From Rhodobacter xanthinilyticus (lineage in GTDB: Bacteria; Pseudomonadota; Alphaproteobacteria; Rhodobacterales; Rhodobacteraceae): DNA of 64,000 bases. Location: assembly GCF_001856665.1 (NCBI RefSeq), contig NZ_CP017781.1:3178001-3242000 (forward strand). Reading direction: 5' to 3'. The position numbers and the translations under genes are program-made. Positions 34,992 through 43,338 of the stretch are shown here, in pieces. The notes under the pieces are model-generated. The model saw only the letters and a program-made list of their open reading frames with translations, ran no database searches and was not told the origin of the DNA. Each line of letters opens with the position of its first letter. Within the stretch, counting starts at the first letter, position 1.

Positions 34992-35151
34992 GCTGATCCC
35001 ACCTGATCCCGCGAAACGGTCGTCGTGCCGTCTGTCCGCGCAACAGGTTCAGGTTTCGGAGCCGCTTGCACATCCAACAGGACAAGTGTGCATGACGGGC
35101 GGAACTCCCGCAAGTCCGAGGCCCGCCTCGTTCCTCGATCAAATTGCGGGT

Positions 35152-35604
35152 TCAGACGCCCTCATCAGCTTCTGGAACGACATCTGCGCCACCCTCCCCG
35201 GGTCGGTCGCGGGAAACCTCACGCAGAAACCTGTCGCCCGTGGCGAGCTTGCGTCCGAGGCTTTGCAGGAACCCCTCGAAGCGCTCAGCGCCCTTCGCGC
35301 GGGCCGCATCCCGTGCGGCCTCAGGCAAGGGCGGAGTCACCGTCATCCAGAAACGGATGAAGAGCGACAGGGTTTCCCCAAGGACGGCGAGATCTTCGTC
35401 GAGACCGTCGACCTGGCGACCGAGCCTGTCGAGCCGCCGTGTGAGCGCAGCCTCCATGCGCTCGCTCGTGTCACCCGACAGGAAGGACGCGACCGCCGCC
35501 TCGATGACGGCGGATTTCGAGACTTTCCGGCGCAGCGCCAGCGCCTCGACCTGGCTCAGCAGCGCCGGGTCGAAATAGACATTCATTCGGGTGCGACGGG
35601 TCAT
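35152..35604 (-). CDS. CopG-type ribbon-helix-helix protein next to traG
   Basis: This 150-residue protein starts at MTRRTRMNVYFDPALLSQVE. The beta strand RMNVYFD and helices LLSQVEALALRRKVSKSAVI form a ribbon-helix-helix DNA-binding domain. The C-terminal half is helical with a conserved stretch FIRFWMTVTPPLPEAARDAA. In elements of this type a CopG-like gene routinely follows traG; a role in transfer-gene control or relaxosome assembly is likely. It begins about 10 nt after the traG stop. Confidence 0.82.
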   Translation of the reverse strand: MTRRTRMNVYFDPALLSQVEALALRRKVSKSAVIEAAVASFLSGDTSERMEAALTRRLDRLGRQVDGLDEDLAVLGETLSLFIRFWMTVTPPLPEAARDAARAKGAERFEGFLQSLGRKLATGDRFLREVSRDRPGEGGADVVPEADEGV

Positions 35605-35614
35605 GACGGCGGCC

Positions 35615-37606
35615 TCATAGATTGATGCCGTCATCGGGGTTCATCGCGACCTGGCGTGCCACCATGCGCATGCGTTGTCGGATGGCGCGGGCCTGTGCCG
35701 CGTCGACATCGGGCTCGTCATCAAGGAGGTCGAACTCCTGCACAGGGGCCGGCGGGGGCGGAACGATCTCCTCCTGCTCGGGCAGTTCCGGTTCGCGCCG
35801 GATGCCGGCATTCGCCGGGTCGCCACCGAGGCTGTCAGGCGCGTCGGGCTGCACGGAGGTCGCAGCGGGGGTTAGATCAGACCAATCGTCGGACGGCCGC
35901 AGCCCCCCGACCGCGACCGATCGGTTTCGCAGGTCAGGCGGCGGCAGCACCCGTTCCCGGAAACGCTGGTCCTCGAAGTAGCGGGCCTTGGTCGCCCGGA
36001 TCGGCGGCACGCCGGCCACCATTACGATCTCGTCGCTGGGCGGCAATTGCATGACCTCGCCCGGTGTCAGCAGTGGCCGCGCGGTTTCCTGACGCGAGAC
36101 CATCAGATGCCCAAGCCAGGGCGCAAGACGATGCCCGGCATAGTTGGTGGAGTCGCGCATCTCGGTTGCCGTGCCAAGCGCATCGCTGATCCGTTTCGCG
36201 GTCCGCTCATCATTGGTCGCGAAGGCCACGCGGACATGGCAGTTGTCGAGGATCGCGTTGTTCGGGCCGTAGGCACGCTCGATCTGGTTGAGGCTCTGCG
36301 CGATCAAAAAGGATTTCAGGCCATAGCCCGCCATGAAGGCCAGTGCGCTTTCAAAGAAATCGAGGCGGCCGAGCGCGGGGAATTCATCCAGCATCAGCAG
36401 GAGTCGATGGCGCTTGCCCGAAGTCTTCAGCTCTTCCGTCAGGCGCCGCCCGATCTGATTCAGGATCAAGCGGATCAGGGGCTTGGTGCGGTTGATGTCC
36501 GATGGCGGCACGACCAGGTAGAGACTGGTCGGGCCGGGCCCTTCCACCAGATCGGTGATCCGCCAGTCACAGCGCGCCGTGACCCGGGCGACGACGGGAT
36601 CGCGGTAGAGGCCGAGGAAGGACATGGCGGTCGAGAGGACGCCGGAGCGTTCATTCTCGGATTTGTTCAGAAGCTCTCGGGCCGAGGAGGCGATCACCGG
36701 ATGCACGCCGCCTGACCCGAGATGGGCGGTTTCCATCATGACACGCAGCGTCGCCTCGATCGGCCGACGCGGGTCCGACAGGAAGTTTGCAACCCCCGCG
36801 AGGGTCTTGTCCCGCTCGGCATAGAGGACATGGAGGATCGCGCCGACCAAGAGCGAGTGGCTGGTCTTTTCCCAATGGTTGCGTTTGTCGAGGCTGCCTT
36901 CCGGATCCACGAGGATATCAGCGATGTTCTGGACATCGCGGACCTCCCATTCCCCCCGCCGGACCTCGAGCAGCGGATTGTAGGCCGAGGACGCGGCATT
37001 GGTTGGGTCGAAGAGCAGCACCCGCCCATGGCGCGACCGGAACCCTGCCGTCAGCCCCCAGTTCTCGCCCTTGATGTCATGCACGATGCAGCTGCCGGGC
37101 CAGGTCAGGAGGGTCGGCACCACAAGGCCGACACCCTTGCCGCTGCGGGTGGGCGCAAAACACAGGACATGCTCCGGCCCGTCATGGCGCAGATAGGCCC
37201 GGTCATGACGCCCGAGGACCACACCATCGGGGCCGAGCAGACCGGCCGCATGGATCTCCTTCGCCTCCGCCCATCGGGCCGAACCATAGGTGGCGACGTT
37301 GCGCGCCTCGCGCGCCCGGATGATCGACATGAGGAAGGCTGCGGCGATGGCGAGCGCCGCGCCAGCGACGGCGATGGCGGCCCCTTCCATGAAGATGCCC
37401 GGGGCATAGGCATCGAAGGAGAACCACCACCAGAAGAACGCGGGCGGATGATAGACGGGCCATCCCGCTGCCTCGAACCAGGGCGCGCCAAGTTGGGGCT
37501 GGAAGCCGAGGCGAAAGGCCACCCATTGCGTCGCCGCCCAGACCATCACCAGGACGATCGAGAACACGGTGATGATCTGGCCCCAGAGAATCCGGCCTCC
37601 CCGCAT
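35615..37606 (-). CDS. traG: TraG, VirD4-type coupling ATPase
   Basis: This 663-residue coupling protein links the relaxosome to the T4SS channel. N-terminal membrane helices (IITVFSIVLVMVWAATQWVA and GAAIAVAGAALAIAAAFLM) precede Walker A (APTRSGKGVG, about residues 151-160) and Walker B (LLLMLDEFPALGRLDFFESA). The C-terminal tail is acidic and proline-rich. The open frame extends upstream to 37750, but MRGGRILWGQIITVFSIVLV is the family start. Confidence 0.95.
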   Translation of the reverse strand: MRGGRILWGQIITVFSIVLVMVWAATQWVAFRLGFQPQLGAPWFEAAGWPVYHPPAFFWWWFSFDAYAPGIFMEGAAIAVAGAALAIAAAFLMSIIRAREARNVATYGSARWAEAKEIHAAGLLGPDGVVLGRHDRAYLRHDGPEHVLCFAPTRSGKGVGLVVPTLLTWPGSCIVHDIKGENWGLTAGFRSRHGRVLLFDPTNAASSAYNPLLEVRRGEWEVRDVQNIADILVDPEGSLDKRNHWEKTSHSLLVGAILHVLYAERDKTLAGVANFLSDPRRPIEATLRVMMETAHLGSGGVHPVIASSARELLNKSENERSGVLSTAMSFLGLYRDPVVARVTARCDWRITDLVEGPGPTSLYLVVPPSDINRTKPLIRLILNQIGRRLTEELKTSGKRHRLLLMLDEFPALGRLDFFESALAFMAGYGLKSFLIAQSLNQIERAYGPNNAILDNCHVRVAFATNDERTAKRISDALGTATEMRDSTNYAGHRLAPWLGHLMVSRQETARPLLTPGEVMQLPPSDEIVMVAGVPPIRATKARYFEDQRFRERVLPPPDLRNRSVAVGGLRPSDDWSDLTPAATSVQPDAPDSLGGDPANAGIRREPELPEQEEIVPPPPAPVQEFDLLDDEPDVDAAQARAIRQRMRMVARQVAMNPDDGINL

Positions 37607-37864
37607 GCGCGCTCCTGCAAGACACGGCGTGTGGCCCATCTGAAGGCGGTGATACAGGGCCTTGGCAACAGGGCTATCGTGGTCGGGACACAGTCGGATA
37701 AGGGGGGCGGCACATGGGATGGGCTGTACACGTTCGACCCACGCGTTCAAAACCTGTGGTGTTCGCCACCCAGGATGAAAAGACGACTGGCAGCTTCGAG
37801 CCCATTGCTGCCATTCAGATGCTGCCGCAAGGTGCCGTAAGCATGGTCAGCACGGGGCCGATAG

Positions 37865-38593
37865 ATGTTCAGCTTGAGAATACAGTGCAGCTTTCTTCTT
37901 CTCGCCATGGGGTTGACGAGCCAGACTGCCCATGCCGAGGGCGATATGGATCGTTGCATTTCGCGGCAGCACCAACCGACCGGCGTCGGGCTGAGCAGGC
38001 TGCCCTCTGCCGTTCATGGTCTGGAGCCGCTGGTTAGCCTTCCCAGTGAAGGCCACCTGAAACTGCATTCCGCTTCGTCAGACTGCTGTAGCAATTGGCC
38101 CTCCCCGACCGGGGATCTGACCTTTCTCGCCGGTCCCTATGATCCGGTAAATCGGCGCCTGTATATCTGGGGGTTCGACAGAAACGGATGGATCGAAGTC
38201 GTCGAGGCCGGGGGCACATGGGTTTTTGGCGAAAGCGGAACAATCGAGCCGAGGCTTTACGAGCCTGCCGACGACATCGAGGACGTCACTACAATCGAGC
38301 GTAGCGAGATTCTCGGGGTCCAGTTCTATGGCGGTCATACCGCGCCCCACTGGTTGACGGGCAGCCAGTCCTACAGGGTCTACCAGATCAGCGGCCCGGA
38401 AGTGTCGCGCGTGCCAGAACTCGAAGCGGGGAGGCTCGACTATGTGGGTGATGATCTGGCTGCCGGATTCGCTGTCTTTGCGCCTGCCGGAGCATCATGG
38501 GGGAGCAGCCCGGAAATGCTAGTCTGGTATGATGGGGCCGGGATTGTGATGCCCCCGGCAGGCCTGCCACCCTTGACGGGCTTTTGCCGATAG
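37865..38593 (+). CDS. Secreted protein of unknown function, antisense to the transfer operon
   Basis: This 242-residue product has a clear signal peptide (SFLLLAMGLTSQTAHA) and five cysteines in the mature part, including CCSNW. The mature chain is rich in beta-type segments (RLYIWGFDRNGWIEVVEAGG, GVQFYGGHTAPHWLTGSQSY). It reads against the surrounding traG and relaxase genes. I do not recognise a family. It looks like a cargo gene encoding a periplasmic or exported protein. Confidence 0.65.
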   Translation: MFSLRIQCSFLLLAMGLTSQTAHAEGDMDRCISRQHQPTGVGLSRLPSAVHGLEPLVSLPSEGHLKLHSASSDCCSNWPSPTGDLTFLAGPYDPVNRRLYIWGFDRNGWIEVVEAGGTWVFGESGTIEPRLYEPADDIEDVTTIERSEILGVQFYGGHTAPHWLTGSQSYRVYQISGPEVSRVPELEAGRLDYVGDDLAAGFAVFAPAGASWGSSPEMLVWYDGAGIVMPPAGLPPLTGFCR

Positions 38594-38666
38594 CGGGGCT
38601 TCCAGTGTCTGCTTCGTCCCGCAAAGCTGTCCGTCACAATGTACCGAACACAACTAGGCCTGCGCG

Positions 38667-40739
38667 TCAGATCCCAAGGTCCTTCCCCCGCCCCAGTTGC
38701 CATGCGATCGACCCGCCCTTGACGAGGCCCGTCACTTCGCGCCCCAGCTGGGGATCAATGACCGGTCGCCACGGGACCAGCGTGAATTCCTGGCTCTGTT
38801 CGACCAGGGCGAACTTGCCGCTGGCGAGGTGCACGGTGTCCGTGAAGGTGCCGCTGACCCTTGCGCCGTCGGCGGCGGGACGGAAGGCGAGACCCTTGCG
38901 CTCGGCCAGGGATGCCCCGACGCGGGCGAGTTCGCGGTCGCGCAGGGTCGCTAGCAGATTGCGGCGGTAGAGGAAGCGCGCCCCCTGCCGCGTCGCATCG
39001 CCACCAGCGAGGTGCCGGTCGCGGCGCTGGTCGAGGGCCTCGTGCACCTCCTGCCCGAAGCCCGAAGACGCGATGTCAGACCGATCGCCGCGGAGGAGCC
39101 GCTGGTCGAGCCAGGTGGCGCCATCGGCCCCGATCTGTTTGTCGAGCGCAATGGCCGACAGAACCCGGACCGTCGCTTGGCGGTTGCGACCCGCGTCATG
39201 GGCGGCCGCACGGCGCTCATAGTCCTCGGGGATCCGCCATCGATCCGCGTCGAGCCGCTCGACAATCCCGGCACGGCGCAAGGCCTCGAGCCTGCGGACA
39301 TGGGCATCGACGAAGCCCGCATGATCGCCACCCGGCACCCGGCCCTCGAACCGGGCCTGTTCCAGATGGCGGCTCGGCCGATAGATGCCGTCCTCGGCCA
39401 TGGCAGCGATGGCGCGATCCGAAGGCCGGGCAGCGGCATCGGCGGGCCCGACCTCAACGATGCTGCCGACCTTTGCCTCCTCGAGGCGGTCGGCATCTAG
39501 CCCCGAGACATGATGGGTCCGGCCGTCGATACCATCTACCACCAGGGTCAGGCTCTCGCCCATCTCGTCTGTCAGAAACTTGTCCACGACCCGACCGCTG
39601 ATCGGCGTCTGGGGCGCAGCATCATGGACCTCGAAGGTCATGGGATCTCGGGTCAGGCCATCGGCCTTCAGGGCGCGATGGATGCTGCGGATGATGTCGC
39701 CACGCTCCCCCATGGCGCGCAGCGTCGACTCCAGCCTCGGGTTCAGCTCCCAGACGCCCGGAGCATGTTCCGTGGCAAGACCCATCTTCTGCAGTCGATC
39801 AAGGCGACGCAGACGCAAGGTCCGGTCGAACTGCCGCCGCGCCTCCTGCGGTTCGGGACGCAGGTCGAGGAGACCGTCCTCGGCCTCCGCGATCATCGCG
39901 CGATCGATCCGGGTGAGCCGGTCCTGGTCGACTTCGGCCGCGAGCTTGCGGGCCTGCTCGCGTTCCGAGACCGGGCCAAGTTCCAGCGTGGCAAGCGCGC
40001 TCGCCCGCTCCCGGATGCCATGGGCGAGGTAGTCGCCATTGATGACGAGGGTTTCGCCGCGATCATCGCAACCCCGCACGATGACATGCACATGGGGATG
40101 ACCCGTGTTGTGGTGGTTGACGGCGACCCAGTCGAGCTTTGTGCCGAGGTCGGCTTCGACGCTGCGCATGAGGTCGCGGGTATGCCCTGTCAGGTCGGGA
40201 AGTTCCGCGGCATCCTCGGGTGCGATGATGAACCGGAACTGATGGCGATCGTCGCGACCGCGCGCGAGGAAGGCCTCGCCATCGGCTTGATCCTCAGTCG
40301 CGGAATAAAGCCGTCCCGGCGCGCCGTCGCGGGATGTGCCATCGCGCTGGATGTAGCGCAGATGGGCGGCCCCCTTCCCGCTGCGGCCCGCCTGCCGGAC
40401 ATAGCGGGTCTTCACCACGACCCTGCGCATGCCCGGCGCGCTGTGCCGCCAGCCGCCGGAAAGGCCACGGGCGCGGACAAAGGCCGCGCCCCGCCCGCGC
40501 CGGACGCCTGCCCCTTCCGCACGCCGTCCCGCCGCCTTCACTCCCTTCCCGGCCGGATTGGCAGGGTCACGGGAAACGCCTGAGGGCGAGCGCGCCGCGC
40601 CGCGCGCGGGTCGGTTGCTGTGCTGGCGGGCGAGCTTCTTCGCACGAGTCAGAAAGCTCTTGGCCTTGCCCGCCTTCGGACTGTCCGAGCGGATGGCCCC
40701 CGGCCTCAGTTCGAACCGGTTCTCGTCATCGCCGCTCAT
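38667..40739 (-). CDS. VirD2/TraI-type relaxase with DUF3363 C-terminal region (MOBP)
   Basis: This 690-residue relaxase nicks oriT and pilots the strand to the recipient. A basic, low-complexity N-terminus (residues 1-100) is followed by the HUH endonuclease domain: candidate catalytic Tyr in KTRYVRQAGRSGKGAAHLRY (about 112-129), RHQFRFIIAPEDA, and the histidine triad VNHHNTGHPHVHVIVRG (HPHVHV at 214-219). The C-terminal DUF3363 region ends WQLGRGKDLGI. A decayed homologue of its end lies at 12936-13076. Confidence 0.92.
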   Translation of the reverse strand: MSGDDENRFELRPGAIRSDSPKAGKAKSFLTRAKKLARQHSNRPARGAARSPSGVSRDPANPAGKGVKAAGRRAEGAGVRRGRGAAFVRARGLSGGWRHSAPGMRRVVVKTRYVRQAGRSGKGAAHLRYIQRDGTSRDGAPGRLYSATEDQADGEAFLARGRDDRHQFRFIIAPEDAAELPDLTGHTRDLMRSVEADLGTKLDWVAVNHHNTGHPHVHVIVRGCDDRGETLVINGDYLAHGIRERASALATLELGPVSEREQARKLAAEVDQDRLTRIDRAMIAEAEDGLLDLRPEPQEARRQFDRTLRLRRLDRLQKMGLATEHAPGVWELNPRLESTLRAMGERGDIIRSIHRALKADGLTRDPMTFEVHDAAPQTPISGRVVDKFLTDEMGESLTLVVDGIDGRTHHVSGLDADRLEEAKVGSIVEVGPADAAARPSDRAIAAMAEDGIYRPSRHLEQARFEGRVPGGDHAGFVDAHVRRLEALRRAGIVERLDADRWRIPEDYERRAAAHDAGRNRQATVRVLSAIALDKQIGADGATWLDQRLLRGDRSDIASSGFGQEVHEALDQRRDRHLAGGDATRQGARFLYRRNLLATLRDRELARVGASLAERKGLAFRPAADGARVSGTFTDTVHLASGKFALVEQSQEFTLVPWRPVIDPQLGREVTGLVKGGSIAWQLGRGKDLGI

Positions 40740-41048
40740 GGACCCGTCCGGGGATCAAGGGGCGCTTGTGGGTAAAAAACGTGGCACAGTGCCGCAAATA
40801 GCCGCTAAAATTCAGCGACTTGCCGCACAGCGCGGCACCACAGCCCGAAGAACTGGGTGCCGCATCCGCGCCCCGAAAACAGTGTGCAGACAAGGGCTTG
40901 CCCAGAAACCGGCGCCTTGGGGTGCCGGTTTCCTTTATCTTGCCCTCCGCCTTCCCTGCCTTTTCCTCTTCTGCCGCCGGGATCGCAGCCAGGCGTGCCT
41001 TCCCCGAACCTGTCGGCTCCCGGTAGCATTCCGATGCCGTGCATGTGC
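40740..41048. other. Relaxase leader region with hairpins, candidate oriT
   Basis: About 310 bp without a gene precede the relaxase. A 9-bp stem (GAAACCGGC / GCCGGTTTC, 40905-40932) is followed on the + strand by CTTTATCTT. Further left are inverted runs around GTGCCGCAAATAGCCGCT and AGCGACTTGCCGCAC (40791-40830). oriT usually lies next to the relaxase gene, so this is the most likely place for it; no nick-site consensus could be fixed. The hairpin alone could instead be a terminator. Confidence 0.35.
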
Positions 41049-41723
41049 TCATGGTCCGCCCGACCCTTCGCCAAGCGTCACGAAAATCCCGTCCGCCGGG
41101 CGCTCGGAATCCGGCGCGCTTCCCGGCATGCCAGGCGCCATTAGCTGGTCGGACCGCGCCACGAACAGCGCCGCATCGCGCCAGTCCGGCGGCAGAGTTT
41201 GCGCAGCCATCTGCGCTTCCGATGCAGTCCCACTGCCGAGAAGAGGGGCGAGTGCCGCCACATAGGCACGCGTCTCGGCCGGCAAGGTGCGACCGGTTTC
41301 GAGATAGTCGTCGTAGCGACCTGGACCGGCATTGTAGGCGGCAAGCATGGCAGCGATAGTGCCGTAACGGTCCCACATTTCGCGCAGATAGGCGGTCCCG
41401 GCGAGGATGTTGTCGCGTGGATCATGAGGGTCATCTCCGAGCCCGTGGCGCGTCCGCAAGGCGGCCCAGGTGCCCGGCATGACCTGCATCAGCCCCATGG
41501 CTCCGGCATGGCTGACGGCGCTGGGATCATTGGCGCTTTCGGCGCGCATCACCGCGACGATCCAGGGTGCCGGGATCCCGAAACGCTGTGCCGCCTCGGC
41601 AATGAAGGCGCCATGGGGATGCTCCGCGATCTGCGCCGGAATGGGCTCCGCATGCGCGATGGCCGGGCCTTGGCTGAACGACAAGAGGACGCAAACGAGC
41701 GCCGCAATCTGACAGTGCCGCAT
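41049..41723 (-). CDS. Lytic transglycosylase (SLT domain), VirB1-like
   Basis: This 224-residue exported enzyme has a signal peptide (IAALVCVLLSFSQGPAIAHA), then an SLT domain with the catalytic Glu in VAVMRAESANDPSAVSHAGA, followed by GLMQVMPGTW and AAMLAAYNAGPGRY. It locally opens peptidoglycan for assembly of the conjugation channel. Start chosen at MRHCQIAALV, 5 nt downstream of the DUF736 gene stop. Confidence 0.92.
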   Translation of the reverse strand: MRHCQIAALVCVLLSFSQGPAIAHAEPIPAQIAEHPHGAFIAEAAQRFGIPAPWIVAVMRAESANDPSAVSHAGAMGLMQVMPGTWAALRTRHGLGDDPHDPRDNILAGTAYLREMWDRYGTIAAMLAAYNAGPGRYDDYLETGRTLPAETRAYVAALAPLLGSGTASEAQMAAQTLPPDWRDAALFVARSDQLMAPGMPGSAPDSERPADGIFVTLGEGSGGP

Positions 41724-41728
41724 GGCCG

Positions 41729-42064
41729 TCAGTCCCGGTCTTCGCGGGGTTTCGGGCGGTTCCAGTGCAGCGACCAAGCGGCACCGGCGTCATCGTCGCG
41801 AAAGAGATTGGCGCGGATCGGCTGCGGCAAGGCAGGATCGTCGAGCAGGACCGAGAGGTACTCACCGGCCTTCTCGCCGCTGCGCTTCCACGCGGCCCCG
41901 ACCTCCGGACCCTCTGCATCATCGGCATGCACCCGGTAGGCGGGCGCGTTCTCGGCCTCGCTGTTTTCCACCGGGACGAGCGCAAGCGAGAGGTCGAGTG
42001 TGAGCGTCCGGAGCTGTCCGGTGAAGCCCGTTTCTTCGCGGGTGAACTGTCCGATCTGTGTCAT
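41729..42064 (-). CDS. DUF736 family protein (first of two)
   Basis: This 111-residue protein starts at MTQIGQFTREETGFTGQLRT. DUF736 proteins (pattern IGxF...GFxGxLxTL...AP.YRV, ending with NLFxDDxG.AWSLHWNRP) are small conserved proteins of alphaproteobacterial conjugative elements with no established function. It lies between traF and the transglycosylase. A second paralogue is at 48004. Confidence 0.9.
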   Translation of the reverse strand: MTQIGQFTREETGFTGQLRTLTLDLSLALVPVENSEAENAPAYRVHADDAEGPEVGAAWKRSGEKAGEYLSVLLDDPALPQPIRANLFRDDDAGAAWSLHWNRPKPREDRD

Positions 42065-42098
42065 GTCGGGTCTCCTGTGTTTGGGGTTGGGTGGGCTG

Positions 42099-42644
42099 TC
42101 AGGGGTGGATGAAGCGCCCGTCTCGGGGCTCGGCGGCGTCGGAAGCCACCCAGATCGGGCGCGCCATGCCAATGACGGCGTCAGCCGGGAGCGGCCCAAA
42201 ATAGCGGCCGTCGAGGCTCTCCCGGACTTCGCGATTCATGAGGAAGATTTCGCCGTCCTGAAGCAGGTGGCAGCCCTGCCAGTCGGGCAGATCGCGACCG
42301 AGCCGATCCCGCGGCAACGCCTCGCCGAGGACGATGTCATCGACGGTAATGGTTGCGCCGGTGCGGCAAATGCGCTGTCCCGGCAGGCCCGCGACATGCT
42401 TCAATAGCGGGACATCCGCGCCGATGTAGCCGCGCGTGACCATGAACGCGGCAAGAGGCGCAGGCGGAATGACCGCGACGAGGTCGCCGACTTCGAGCCC
42501 GGTCGGGCGCTCGACCCAATAGAGGCCGAGCGGCACGCTGGCAGATGCGTTCCAGATCAGCCACGCGGGCAGAACTGCGACGGACGGAGCTGCAAGACTC
42601 GCCAGACCCATCGCGGCCAAGAGGAGGATCACGGGGCGCTTCAT
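42099..42644 (-). CDS. traF: TraF, S26-type signal peptidase for pilin maturation
   Basis: This 181-residue membrane-anchored protease has an N-terminal hydrophobic helix (PVILLLAAMGLASLAAPSVA), then ASASVPLGLYWVERP with the catalytic Ser position, and LLKHVAGLPGQRICRTG with the Lys. In RP4, TraF trims and cyclises the TrbC pilin. The ATG overlaps the stop of the DUF2840 gene, which fixes the start. Confidence 0.92.
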   Translation of the reverse strand: MKRPVILLLAAMGLASLAAPSVAVLPAWLIWNASASVPLGLYWVERPTGLEVGDLVAVIPPAPLAAFMVTRGYIGADVPLLKHVAGLPGQRICRTGATITVDDIVLGEALPRDRLGRDLPDWQGCHLLQDGEIFLMNREVRESLDGRYFGPLPADAVIGMARPIWVASDAAEPRDGRFIHP

Positions 42645-43159
42645 GGCCAGATCCTGCGCCGCGCAAGCCAGGCCGCATGCCGCGCCGAGGAATAGACCGA
42701 CGGGGACTGCCCGGCCGCCAGGCGATTGTGGACATGACGCCAATGATCCGGCGCGACGGCGGTCGGATCGATCCCGAGCGCTTCGATGGCGTCGATGATT
42801 TCCAGGGTGCGCTTGACCCTCGGCCAGCCATCGAGCTGCAGCAGGATTTCGGCACCGGGATGCACGAAACCGAGGGTCTGGAAGGGCTCGGTGCGGAAGA
42901 CCGCGCGCAGGATGACGAGCCGTGCCGCGACAGTTCCGTGATCGTTTCCGGCCCAACGGATGCAGGCGAAGACCGCACCGGAGGCGAAGGCGAGCCTCCG
43001 TCTTTGCCGGTCGATCACCTGTTCACGGCATGCATGGCCGAAGCGGATCCACTGCTCGACGCGGTGTCGATGGAAAGTCAGATCAACCCAGGTGATCGAC
43101 GCAATGGGTTGATCGTTCGACGCGTGGCCTTGGAACTTAGGCGGGAGTTGTCCAGTCAT
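42641..43159 (-). CDS. DUF2840 family protein
   Basis: This 172-residue protein has VDLTFHRHRVEQWIRFGHAC and RLAFASGAVFACIRWAGNDH, then LLQLDGWPRVKRTLEIIDAI and a C-terminal HAAWLARRRIWP. DUF2840 is found almost only in this repA-traF gene neighbourhood of conjugative elements. Its function is unknown. It overlaps both neighbours by 4 nt, so it belongs to the repA-traF transcript. Confidence 0.88.
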   Translation of the reverse strand: MTGQLPPKFQGHASNDQPIASITWVDLTFHRHRVEQWIRFGHACREQVIDRQRRRLAFASGAVFACIRWAGNDHGTVAARLVILRAVFRTEPFQTLGFVHPGAEILLQLDGWPRVKRTLEIIDAIEALGIDPTAVAPDHWRHVHNRLAAGQSPSVYSSARHAAWLARRRIWP

Positions 43160-43338
43160 GACAGAGCTTCCTCTGCAGCGGAAAAACCGCGACCGAGCAG
43201 GTTGCGCGGCATCGTGCCGACAATCTTTCTTGTCTGACCGGTCGAACCCTCGACGCCTCCCGGCAACTCGACGGCGAGATCGAAGGCGAAGGTGGGCTTC
43301 CTGACCCCGCCCCTCGGGATGTGGAGCGCGCGGGTCAT
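43156..43338 (-). CDS. Small 60-residue protein between repA and DUF2840
   Basis: It starts at MTRALHIPRGGVRKPTFAFD and ends RNLLGRGFSAAEEALS. Four-base ATGA overlaps with repA upstream and the DUF2840 gene downstream support a real, translated gene. In many relatives a parA gene occupies this spot; this product has no Walker motif and does not look like a ParA remnant. Unknown function. Confidence 0.6.
   Translation of the reverse strand: MTRALHIPRGGVRKPTFAFDLAVELPGGVEGSTGQTRKIVGTMPRNLLGRGFSAAEEALS

Noticed and set aside
37607..37750. Upstream extension of traG
   Set aside because: The extra 48 codons lack coding character and precede the family start MRGGRILWG, which has the membrane helix directly behind it.
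43156..43338. Decayed parA gene
   Set aside because: The 60-residue product has no deviant Walker motif or any segment similar to ParA, and the ATGA overlaps argue for an intact small gene.
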